DNA of 12,225 nucleotides from Sphaerochaetaceae bacterium. Its GTDB lineage: Bacteria; Spirochaetota; Spirochaetia; Sphaerochaetales; Sphaerochaetaceae. A program made the position numbers and the translations under genes. The stretch is from contig JAKSPF010000019.1 of the NCBI GenBank assembly GCA_024405065.1, positions 1-12,225 of the forward strand, in the 5' to 3' direction. The notes beneath the pieces were generated by a model. That model was not told the origin of the DNA. It ran no database searches and saw only the letters and a list, made by a program, of their open reading frames with translations. How positions within the stretch are numbered: position 1 is the first letter of the stretch; each line of letters begins with the position of its first letter. Of this stretch, positions 6,471 to 12,225 are shown piece by piece.

Positions 6471-7070
6471 TTTGTAGCTTCAAAGTCTGTGAAGTACGGA
6501 ACAACAGTTGATGCTCCGGCAGATCCTTCAAAAACCGGATATGTGTTTGACGGTTGGTACAAGGAAGATTCTTTTGACAATAAGTGGAATTTTGCAAATG
6601 ATGCTGTAATGGAAACAACCACGGTTTATGCAAAATGGATTGCAAATGCGAATACTGCCTACAAGGTAGCTCATTATCTTGAAGCTGACGGAAAGTATGT
6701 AATCAGAGATACTGATGAATTGAATGGTACTACCGGTTCGGTTGTGAATGCAGTTGCGAGAAATTACACCGGTTATACGCTTGATTCAACAATCAGAGAT
6801 ACCGTTGCAAGCGGTAAGGTTACTGCTGATGGTTCCCTTGTTCTCAAGCTCTTCTACAGAAAGAATTTCCTGAATGTTACATTTGACAGCAACGGTGGAA
6901 CTGCTGTTGCTCCAAGAACAGTCAAGTACGGTTCATTGCTCGGTTCGGCTGAAACTCCTATCAGAGAAGGCTATGTGTTCCGCGGATGGTACAAGGAGAG
7001 TTCGCTTGCAAATCTCTGGAATTTTGCAGGTGAGGTTGTCAATGATTCAACAACTCTCTATGCAAAGTGG
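5352..7070 (+). repeat. Higher-order tandem repeat, 867-bp period, within the lipoprotein gene
   Basis: The four MucBP-like modules begin at 5352, 5787, 6219 and 6654, with intervals of 435, 432 and 435 bp. Modules 1 and 3 resemble each other most (both VCH.KED, DN.YVLADTE), as do modules 2 and 4 (both AHYLE). The matching pairs are each exactly 867 bp (289 codons) apart. The B-repeats between them follow the same rule: the third and fifth share VASK and PSK.GY. This suggests duplication of a two-module block, with later divergence. Confidence 0.75.
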
Positions 7071-8045
7071 GAACCTGCAATGTATACAATCACTCTTGAG
7101 AGGAACGGAGGTAAGGCGAACGGCACAGCAAGTGTTGCATATAACGGTAACACAGCTGTAATCAACAAAGATATTGCTCGTGACGGTTATTCACCGCTCG
7201 GTTTCTATTCTTCTCCGGAAGGTGGAAGTAAAGTTCTGAATCTTGACGGCACATTTGCATCAAATGATGTAGAAGGCTATATAGAGAACGGTAGGTGGTA
7301 CAGGACTGACAGAACAACGCTTTATATGCATTGGTTCGGTGGTCAGCCGATCGGCGGAAGAATTTTCTACGTTTGCGGAGACAATGGAGCAACGTATGAA
7401 TTCTATGATGCCAACAAGGAATTGATTACAGGTCCTCAGGATGTTGTCGGTCTTGCAAATGCAGTTTATTACAAGATTGTTTCCGGAAAGCCGGTATTTG
7501 ATAAATTCTATGTCTATGATTCAACGAATGCTGTTGTTGAGGATCTCCAGTGGGGTTCTTATAAGAGCAAGACTGTTTCTGTTGATCTCGGTCTGAAGGC
7601 GGACGGAGTCGGACACGGCAAGAAGAATACCGAGTCTGCACTCAGTGTGAAAGACAAGGTTGACGGTCAGACAAAGAAATCTCTTGCTATTAAGAGCAGC
7701 CGTGATAGTTATGAGACGATTTGGGCATTTGTCTGCTACATGAACGGTGAAAACGGTGTGAACGGCGGTAGTGAATTCTACAATGTGTTCGGACCTGCAG
7801 GAAGAAAGTGTAACAGAGTTGAAGGTTGTACTGACTGGTATGTCGGTTCAACAGCCGAGTATGACAAACTCAAGGAAAGTGGACTTGTTAATTCATTGTT
7901 CAGTTCAATCAAGATGGTGTGGAGCAGTGTTGAGTACAATTTCAACGACTCATTCAGTTGGCTCTATCTTGATGCCGATGATTGTCACTGGAGTAACAGT
8001 AGTAAGGGAAGTATCTGCAGAACAGTTCTTCTCAGATCATTCTGA
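6489..8045 (+). CDS. Repeat lipoprotein, C-terminal part separated by the in-frame stop
   Basis: This stretch continues the frame of the preceding gene, 18 bp after its stop. The first possible start is an internal GTG, the Val of a repeat's VKYG motif; no ribosome binding site or signal peptide precedes it, so on its own it would not be exported and is probably not made. It holds the rest of the cut B-repeat, a MucBP-like module, a further B-repeat, and a divergent one (TITLERNGG). From about 7330 a C-terminal domain follows, beginning IGGRIFYVCGDNGATYEF. Its end has the pattern W.VGSTAEYDKL, VWSSVEYN, SWLYLD, ICRTVLLRSF, resembling DUF1566/Lcl domains. Its coding quality shows no further damage, so the stop is recent, read through, or an assembly error. 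Confidence 0.7.
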   Translation: MKYGTTVDAPADPSKTGYVFDGWYKEDSFDNKWNFANDAVMETTTVYAKWIANANTAYKVAHYLEADGKYVIRDTDELNGTTGSVVNAVARNYTGYTLDSTIRDTVASGKVTADGSLVLKLFYRKNFLNVTFDSNGGTAVAPRTVKYGSLLGSAETPIREGYVFRGWYKESSLANLWNFAGEVVNDSTTLYAKWEPAMYTITLERNGGKANGTASVAYNGNTAVINKDIARDGYSPLGFYSSPEGGSKVLNLDGTFASNDVEGYIENGRWYRTDRTTLYMHWFGGQPIGGRIFYVCGDNGATYEFYDANKELITGPQDVVGLANAVYYKIVSGKPVFDKFYVYDSTNAVVEDLQWGSYKSKTVSVDLGLKADGVGHGKKNTESALSVKDKVDGQTKKSLAIKSSRDSYETIWAFVCYMNGENGVNGGSEFYNVFGPAGRKCNRVEGCTDWYVGSTAEYDKLKESGLVNSLFSSIKMVWSSVEYNFNDSFSWLYLDADDCHWSNSSKGSICRTVLLRSF

Positions 8046-9371
8046 TTCTGTTACATCGTTAAGCGAGAGTTGCTGCTTTGCGGCAACTCTTTTTTTGTCA
8101 GGGCTCCTTTTCAGCAAAATAGCAAGAATCATTACACACATTTGTCCTGCACTGTTTGCCATCCAAACACCGTTCTGACCGGAGATATGAGGCAATATCT
8201 GAAGGAAAATAAAAATGAAAACCGGTTCAATATAACTTATTACATAAGATTTCAGATTTTCACCGGAGGCATAAAAATTTGATGTAATTGTTCGGCTTAC
8301 TGCAAGGCATGGTATTCCGACTGAAAAAATCACTATTCCGTTTTTTATAATTGATGCAACACTTTCTGACGTACCCATGAAAATTCCGTATCTGTAACCG
8401 TTGGGAATGCATACGGCAACTGATACAAGGGAAAAAATCATTGAAAAGAGCATGGTGAGTTTTTTTATGTATGAAAGAGATTTCTCGTCTCCTCGCCCGT
8501 AATACGTACTTATCAATGGTTGTGCTCCATCATCAATTCCCTGAATTACAAGGGCTATTATGCAGAAAAGGTAAGAAATGCACCCGTATGCTCCGAGTGC
8601 CTGTTCTCCGCCGTATCTGAGGCATGCCCTGTTCATTACAATTACACTTACATTAGGGATCATCGTCAGACCGAACGGTGAGAGACCTATTTGTAATATG
8701 TGCTTTGCATATGAAACGAAATATCTGCATTTTAAGTGTATTTTTTTTACACCGATAAGACATACAAGACAAATTACAAAAGCAATCGCTTCAGCTATTA
8801 CCGATGCTGCCGCAGCCCCCGTTAACCCGAGGTTCTTTATCCAGACAAAATACCAGTCCAGAATTATATTTATTACCAATCCGGCAATCATGGAAATCAT
8901 TGCAATAAACGGTTTGCCGCAGTTTCTGACTATGGGCGTAAAACCTGTTCCGAAAACCTGTACAAGTGATCCTGCTGCAAGTATCATGAAATACGGTTTT
9001 CCTAGTTCTGCAATGCTTCTGCTTGCTCCGAGCAACTCAAGAAGCTGTATGGGAAAGACAAGCATCGGTATACTGATGATGATTCCTGCCAGTGTCATCA
9101 GAATATATGAAGTATTGAGATACCGTGAGGCTTCTTCCGTTTTCCCTTGTGCTGTAGCTACAGAGTATCTGACAGAAGCACCTATACCGATGCCTGAGCC
9201 TGCAGCCTGCATGAAAGCAATGAGTGAGTAGGCAATATTTATTGCTGCTATTCCGCTGTCTCCTACCTTGTTCCCGACAAAAAACGCATCTACAAAACAG
9301 TAGATTCCTGCAAGAACAAATGAAAGTACCGAAGGCAGTACATAATTAAGAAAGTTTTTAAATAGTGACAT
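8037..9371 (-). CDS. MATE-family efflux transporter
   Basis: From the chosen start the protein has 444 residues, the usual size for multidrug and toxic-compound extrusion (MATE) carriers. These use a Na+ or H+ gradient to export cationic compounds. The hydrophobic profile suggests 12 membrane helices in two halves. The start of the first half matches the family: YVLPSVLSFVLAGIYCFVD, then FFVGNKVGDSGIAAINIAY. The internal IAGLVINIILDWYFVWI is also typical. ATG 9371 places the first helix a few residues in. An in-frame ATG at 9473 or TTG at 9482 would add 34-37 residues without a good ribosome binding site at any of the three. The substrate cannot be predicted. The 3' end overlaps the convergent lipoprotein gene by 9 bp. 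Confidence 0.88.
   Translation of the reverse strand: MSLFKNFLNYVLPSVLSFVLAGIYCFVDAFFVGNKVGDSGIAAINIAYSLIAFMQAAGSGIGIGASVRYSVATAQGKTEEASRYLNTSYILMTLAGIIISIPMLVFPIQLLELLGASRSIAELGKPYFMILAAGSLVQVFGTGFTPIVRNCGKPFIAMISMIAGLVINIILDWYFVWIKNLGLTGAAAASVIAEAIAFVICLVCLIGVKKIHLKCRYFVSYAKHILQIGLSPFGLTMIPNVSVIVMNRACLRYGGEQALGAYGCISYLFCIIALVIQGIDDGAQPLISTYYGRGDEKSLSYIKKLTMLFSMIFSLVSVAVCIPNGYRYGIFMGTSESVASIIKNGIVIFSVGIPCLAVSRTITSNFYASGENLKSYVISYIEPVFIFIFLQILPHISGQNGVWMANSAGQMCVMILAILLKRSPDKKRVAAKQQLSLNDVTESE
8066..8096 (+). terminator. Terminator of the lipoprotein gene, inside the MATE gene
   Basis: AGAGTTGCTGC (8066-8076) pairs with GCGGCAACTCT (8080-8090), including one G-U pair, around a TTT loop, and is followed by a T run to 8096. 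It lies 21 bp after the lipoprotein stop and within the last codons of the opposite MATE gene. Confidence 0.85.
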
Positions 9372-9488
9372 AAACAGATTTGTAATTGTGTCATAATCGG
9401 GAATTTCTTTCAAACCTAAATTTTCGTGGGAATTTAGAGAAACTTTCAAAACTCCCTGTAAATCCAAATTCATTCTGCACAAAGCTTA

Positions 9489-9517
9489 ATTTTGCAATAG
9501 GCTACCGGATTTTGCAA
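9489..9517. promoter_or_regulatory. Pair of direct repeats upstream of the MATE gene
   Basis: ATTTTGCAA occurs at 9489-9497 and again at 9509-9517, exactly 20 bp apart, about two helical turns. On the minus strand the copies also supply a weak promoter, TTGCAA, 17 nt, CAAAAT. The spacing suggests a site for a dimeric regulator, but this is inference. Confidence 0.3.
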
Positions 9518-9528
9518 ATTTCTCTGAA

Positions 9529-9560
9529 AAATAAAAACCCGCAGCATATTGACTGCGGGT
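9529..9560 (-). terminator. Terminator of the infC-rpmI-rplT operon
   Basis: On the minus strand ACCCGCAG pairs with CTGCGGGT (9553-9560 and 9537-9544) around an 8-nt loop and is followed by TTTTATTTTT. It lies 23 bp after the rplT stop. Confidence 0.9.
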
Positions 9561-9583
9561 CTTTCGGTAAATGTGCTTCAAAG

Positions 9584-9940
9584 TCAGTTAAGTGACTTCT
9601 TTGCCTGTTCAACAAGTGCTTTGAACGCTGTCTTGTCCTCAATTGCCATATTGGAAAGAGCTTTTCTGTTAAGCTGAATACCTGCAACTTTAAGGGCGTG
9701 CATGAACTGTGAATAATTCATTCCTTCAGTTCTTACCGCAGCTGAAATTCTGGCAATCCAAAGCTGTCTGAAATCTCTTTTCTTTTCCTTTCTGCCACGA
9801 TAAGCATACTGTCCGGCTCTTGCAACAGCATCTTTTGCAATACGGTTGTTTGTGGATCTGCGTCCCCAGTAACCTTTTGCAAGATTAAGAATTTTCTTGC
9901 GCCTGTCTTTGTGTTTTGTTCCGTCTACCGCTCTTGGCAT
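9584..9940 (-). CDS. rplT: Large ribosomal subunit protein bL20
   Basis: The 118-residue, very basic protein has the classic L20 pattern: GTKHKDRRKKIL, AKGYWGRRS, AGQYAYRGRKEKKRDFRQLW, ARISAAVR and IQLNRKALS. L20 binds 23S rRNA and is essential early in 50S assembly. In many bacteria it also represses its own operon. It follows rpmI by 15 bp with AGGAGGA in front of the ATG, and it is the last gene before the terminator. Confidence 0.98.
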   Translation of the reverse strand: MPRAVDGTKHKDRRKKILNLAKGYWGRRSTNNRIAKDAVARAGQYAYRGRKEKKRDFRQLWIARISAAVRTEGMNYSQFMHALKVAGIQLNRKALSNMAIEDKTAFKALVEQAKKSLN

Positions 9941-9955
9941 AGCTCTTCCTCCTCA

Positions 9956-10153
9956 TCAACCGTAGGGAAGCATTACTCTGACTTTTCTTGCTTCCGATTC
10001 GTCAAGAATACCGGCGGCGCGAAGATTTCTCTTGCGTTTTGTGGTCTTCTTGGTGAGGATATGGCGAAGTCCCTGCTTTTTGTACATGACCTTACCACCC
10101 GCTGTGACCCTGTAGCGCTTCTTTGCGGAGCGTCTTGTTTTCATTTTAGGCAT
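9956..10153 (-). CDS. rpmI: Large ribosomal subunit protein bL35
   Basis: The 65-residue protein, MPKMKTRRSAKKRYRVTAGG at its start, is a standard L35, with the family stretch RHILTKKTTKRKRNLR. It is a small 50S component encoded between infC and rplT, as in most bacteria. ATG 10153 is chosen because GAGG lies 6-9 nt upstream and the protein then begins with the invariant MPKMKT; a GTG two codons earlier is possible but overlaps that site. Confidence 0.97.
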   Translation of the reverse strand: MPKMKTRRSAKKRYRVTAGGKVMYKKQGLRHILTKKTTKRKRNLRAAGILDESEARKVRVMLPYG

Positions 10154-10170
10154 ATTCACCTCAATTCACC

Positions 10171-10199
10171 GTGTACAGGAAACAAGTACCCTGTATCAC
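10171..10199 (-). promoter_or_regulatory. Hairpin in the infC-rpmI gap
   Basis: GTGTACAGG (10171-10179) and CCTGTATCAC (10190-10199) form a 9-bp stem with one bulged base and a 10-nt loop, about 10 nt before the rpmI ribosome binding site on the minus-strand transcript. In E. coli, L20 represses rpmI-rplT through RNA structure in this gap. A similar role here is possible but unproven. Confidence 0.35.
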
Positions 10200-10220
10200 T
10201 GTTATTCTAAACCTTTCGGA

Positions 10221-10760
10221 TTAGTTCTTTTTCTTTGCCGGACTGAGCATCATGCTCATATTCCGACCTTCCATCGCAGCCTGCGAATCAACAACAAATG
10301 TTACTTCTTTTTCAGTGAGTTTTTCAAGTATCCGATCCAGAACTACCTTTCCCAGCTCTGTATGAGCCAATTCTCTTCCGTGGAAACGTATAGTAACCTT
10401 GCATTTGTCATTTGCCTGAAGAAACTCTGCTATTGCCTTCGTTTTAACTTCAAGGTCATGAACGTCAATTTTAGGTTGCATTCTGATTTCATGAAGTTCA
10501 ACACGGTTCTGAGCCTGAACTTTTTTGTTTTCCTTCATACGTTTTTCACGTTGGTAACGGAACTTGCCGTAATCAACTATTCTGCATACCGAAGGGTTTG
10601 CATTAGGGGAAATCTCTACCAGATCAAGCCCGGCTTCCTCTGCAAGTGCAAGCGCATCAAAGAAACCCATTACACCTTTTTTTTCATTGTTCTCATCAAT
10701 AAGGAACACTTCCCTTGCTCTGATCTGTCGATTAACCCTTAATTCATCCTGTTTAGCCAA
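10221..10760 (-). CDS. infC: Translation initiation factor IF-3
   Basis: The 179-residue protein is a complete IF3. The N-terminal domain contains NRQIRAREVFLID and ends near VDYGKFRYQREKR. The C-terminal domain contains the stretch from KIDVHDLEVK to KVTIRFHGRELAH. IF3 binds the 30S subunit, prevents premature joining of 50S and checks the initiator codon. The only plausible start is TTG (10758-10760): a stop lies six codons upstream and no ATG lies near. GAGG lies about 13 nt upstream, a little far. An unusual start codon is a known trait of infC in other bacteria, where IF3 discriminates against its own start to limit its synthesis. Confidence 0.96.
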   Translation of the reverse strand: MAKQDELRVNRQIRAREVFLIDENNEKKGVMGFFDALALAEEAGLDLVEISPNANPSVCRIVDYGKFRYQREKRMKENKKVQAQNRVELHEIRMQPKIDVHDLEVKTKAIAEFLQANDKCKVTIRFHGRELAHTELGKVVLDRILEKLTEKEVTFVVDSQAAMEGRNMSMMLSPAKKKN

Positions 10761-10782
10761 TTTAAACGCTTTTCCTCACTCC

Positions 10783-10829
10783 AAAACAAAGTCTCTTCCG
10801 TTAACATAGCACGAAAGAGACTTTGTTTT
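10783..10829 (-). promoter_or_regulatory. Perfect 15-bp inverted repeat between fba and infC
   Basis: AAAACAAAGTCTCTT (10783-10797) and its exact complement AAGAGACTTTGTTTT (10815-10829) flank a 17-nt loop. On the minus strand the stem lies 67 bp after the aldolase stop and ends next to GGAGTGAGG, the infC ribosome binding site region. With only four T residues at its end, it could be the aldolase terminator or a leader structure controlling infC. Confidence 0.6.
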
Positions 10830-10895
10830 CAATATTTACAAAGTTTGTTTTACAAGTTCTCACGCAAAGCCCGATTTTCTTTTAAGTATTGATTC

Positions 10896-11888
10896 TCAAG
10901 CCTTACCTGCAGAACCCAAAACATCTTTGTTTTTGTGCATATACATTTCTTTAAGGGCTTCACGTGCAGGTTTGAGGTATCCTCTCGGATCAAATATCTC
11001 AGGTTTCTCGTCTAAAATCCGCCTTATTGTTCCGGTCATTGCAAGTCTGCCGTCACTGTCAATGTTGATTTTACACACGGCACTCTTTGCTGCCTGTCTG
11101 AGCTGTTCTTCGGGAATACCTACGTTATCCTTAAGCTTTCCGCCGTGCTCGTTGATCATCTTTACAAATTCCTGAGGAACTGAAGATGAACCGTGAAGCA
11201 CAATCGGGAAACCCGGAAGTTTCTTTTCAATTTCAGCAAGGATATCAAATCTGAGGGGAGGCGGAATCAATATACCGTCCTCGTTCCTTGTACATTGAGC
11301 AGGGGTGAATTTATTTGCACCGTGACTTGTTCCTATTGATATGGCCAGTGAATCCACACCGGTTTTTGATACAAAGTCAATTACTTCTTCCGGTCTTGTG
11401 TAGCTTGATTTTTCAGCCGAAACCTCATCTTCAATGCCTGCAAGTACACCGAGTTCGCCCTCAACCGTTACGTCAAATTTGTGGGCGTATTCAACAACTT
11501 TTTTTGTGATTGCCACGTTCTCTTCGTAGGAAAAGTGTGAACCGTCAATCATTACGGATGAAAAACCGTTGTCAATACATTCCTTGCATGTTTCAAAACT
11601 GTCACCGTGATCAAGATGAAGCACAATAGGGATGTCGTATCCGAGTTCATGAGCATATTCTGTTGCACCGCGAGCCATATTCCTGAGAAGGTTGATGTTT
11701 GCATAGTCTCTTGCACCCTTTGAAACCTGAAGAATAACGGGTGATTTTGTTTCAACACATGCCATTATTATTGCTTGAAGCTGCTCCATGTTGTTGAAAT
11801 TGTATGCCGGAACTGCATATCCGCCTTTTACCGCCTTTGCAAACATATCTCTTGTGTTTACAAGACCGAGTTCTTTGTATGATGTCAT
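10896..11888 (-). CDS. fba: Fructose-bisphosphate aldolase, class II
   Basis: The 330-residue protein is a class II, metal-dependent aldolase that splits fructose 1,6-bisphosphate into dihydroxyacetone phosphate and glyceraldehyde 3-phosphate in glycolysis. Visible family signatures are VPAYNFNNMEQLQAI near residue 26, the zinc-site motif LHLDHGDSF near 90-98, VEGELGVLAGIED, SIGTSHGANKF and VLHGSSSVP. The start at 11888 (MTSYKELG) is chosen because GGAGG lies 8 nt upstream; an ATG two codons earlier is only 2 nt from it. The gene has its own promoter and is followed on the same strand by infC after 135 bp, so read-through into the translation operon is possible. Confidence 0.96.
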   Translation of the reverse strand: MTSYKELGLVNTRDMFAKAVKGGYAVPAYNFNNMEQLQAIIMACVETKSPVILQVSKGARDYANINLLRNMARGATEYAHELGYDIPIVLHLDHGDSFETCKECIDNGFSSVMIDGSHFSYEENVAITKKVVEYAHKFDVTVEGELGVLAGIEDEVSAEKSSYTRPEEVIDFVSKTGVDSLAISIGTSHGANKFTPAQCTRNEDGILIPPPLRFDILAEIEKKLPGFPIVLHGSSSVPQEFVKMINEHGGKLKDNVGIPEEQLRQAAKSAVCKINIDSDGRLAMTGTIRRILDEKPEIFDPRGYLKPAREALKEMYMHKNKDVLGSAGKA

Positions 11889-11908
11889 TATCATATCCTC
11901 CGTTGCAC

Positions 11909-11937
11909 AATATAATAACTACCGGTGATGTGGTCAA
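11909..11937 (-). promoter_or_regulatory. Promoter of fba
   Basis: On the minus strand TTGACC (11932-11937), a 17-nt spacer and TATATT (11909-11914) form a good vegetative promoter. The leader would be only about 15 nt, just enough to hold the GGAGG. Confidence 0.75.
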
Positions 11938-11943
11938 TAAATC

Positions 11944-11981
11944 GGAGTTTTTTGTGGCGTGAGAAGACCCTTCAAAACTCC
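11944..11981. promoter_or_regulatory. Inverted repeat between divergent genes
   Basis: GGAGTTTT (11944-11951) and AAAACTCC (11974-11981) are exact complements 22 bp apart, lying between the fba promoter and the rightward gene. It could be an operator shared by the two directions; no regulator is visible. Confidence 0.35.
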
Positions 11982-11996
11982 TTGACTTAAAGTTTT

Positions 11997-12225
11997 ATGG
12001 GATTTAGAGTTTTCAGCATGGGCAGAAAGATAATAGTTTTTTCGGTGATTGCGGCACTTGCGGCGGGTTTTTTGGTGATACTGCCGTTTGCACTAAACGC
12101 TTCATTTCAACGCCCTTGTTTCGTTTTTCTGGACGATCCGGTTCTGTCGCTTGTTTTTCCGCACGAAATGTATGGTGAATTTGAAAAGCCAACAGGTAAA
12201 AGAAATACAGGTGGATATGACTATT
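11997..12225 (+). CDS. Unidentified membrane-anchored or exported protein (5' part only)
   Basis: The reading frame is open to the right edge and not recognised. From the ATG at 12018 it gives MGRKIIVFSVIAALAAGFLV and continues with a hydrophobic stretch to about residue 28, typical of an uncleaved membrane anchor or signal peptide. Then comes QRPCFVFLDDPVLSLVFPHE and a more polar part. An in-frame ATG at 11997 would add seven residues. Neither start has a clear ribosome binding site. TTGACT (11982-11987) could be a -35 box, but the -10 box is poor. The gene is divergent from fba. Confidence 0.55.
   Translation, partial: MGFRVFSMGRKIIVFSVIAALAAGFLVILPFALNASFQRPCFVFLDDPVLSLVFPHEMYGEFEKPTGKRNTGGYDY

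Noticed and set aside
6489..6491. GTG as an independent start for the second half of the lipoprotein
   Set aside because: It is the Val codon of a conserved repeat motif, lacks a ribosome binding site, and the product would have no signal peptide.
5352..7070. CRISPR-like regular repeats
   Set aside because: The regular spacing comes from protein-coding modules of about 145 codons, not from short repeats with unique spacers.
8578..9231. 217-codon open frame antisense to the MATE gene
   Set aside because: It is a shadow of a hydrophobic coding sequence; the MATE frame on the other strand has clear family motifs.
9372..9482. Longer N-terminus for the MATE protein (starts at 9473 or 9482)
   Set aside because: The added 34-37 residues are unlike the family, and neither start has a ribosome binding site. 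The case for 9371 is only moderately stronger.

Overview
The window looks like chromosome from a treponeme-type spirochaete, probably a commensal rather than a syphilis-group strain. This is inferred from the proteins (class II aldolase, L20, L35, IF3, paired TlyC-like proteins), the moderately low GC content, a tRNA without encoded CCA, and a lipoprotein built from Listeria/Bacteroides-type repeats. No database search was possible, so the genus is a judgement.

Left part (1-2650): a minus-strand unit of two TlyC/CorC-like membrane proteins, the upstream one lacking the usual C-terminal domain, is followed by a tRNA-Leu(UAA) gene. The tRNA has its own strong promoter inside the end of the tlyC gene. 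The tRNA tail plus its terminator is repeated exactly (55 bp) 161 bp away, with a small palindrome-rich element between the copies.

Middle left (2650-4580): overlapping divergent promoters serve the tlyC pair and an NhaC-family transporter. The transporter's leader carries a clearly recognisable lysine riboswitch (about 2760-2923), so this antiporter-like protein is most likely a lysine transporter that is shut down when lysine is plentiful. A strong terminator follows it.

Middle right (4580-8100): a large surface lipoprotein gene of alternating InlB-type B-repeats and MucBP-like modules, ending in a DUF1566-like domain. An in-frame TAA at 6468-6470 cuts it in two, while the same reading frame stays open for another 1.5 kb. 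Its transcript probably begins with a near-perfect 19-bp stem enclosing about 60 nt, ending just before the ribosome binding site; I recognise no known RNA family in it. The gene overlaps a convergent MATE-family efflux gene by 9 bp, and its terminator lies inside that gene.

Right part (9480-12225): the conserved infC-rpmI-rplT translation operon (minus strand, IF3 with a TTG start) lies downstream of a class II fructose-bisphosphate aldolase gene with its own promoter. A divergent gene of unknown function runs off the right edge. No CRISPR array, insertion sequence or phage gene was seen.
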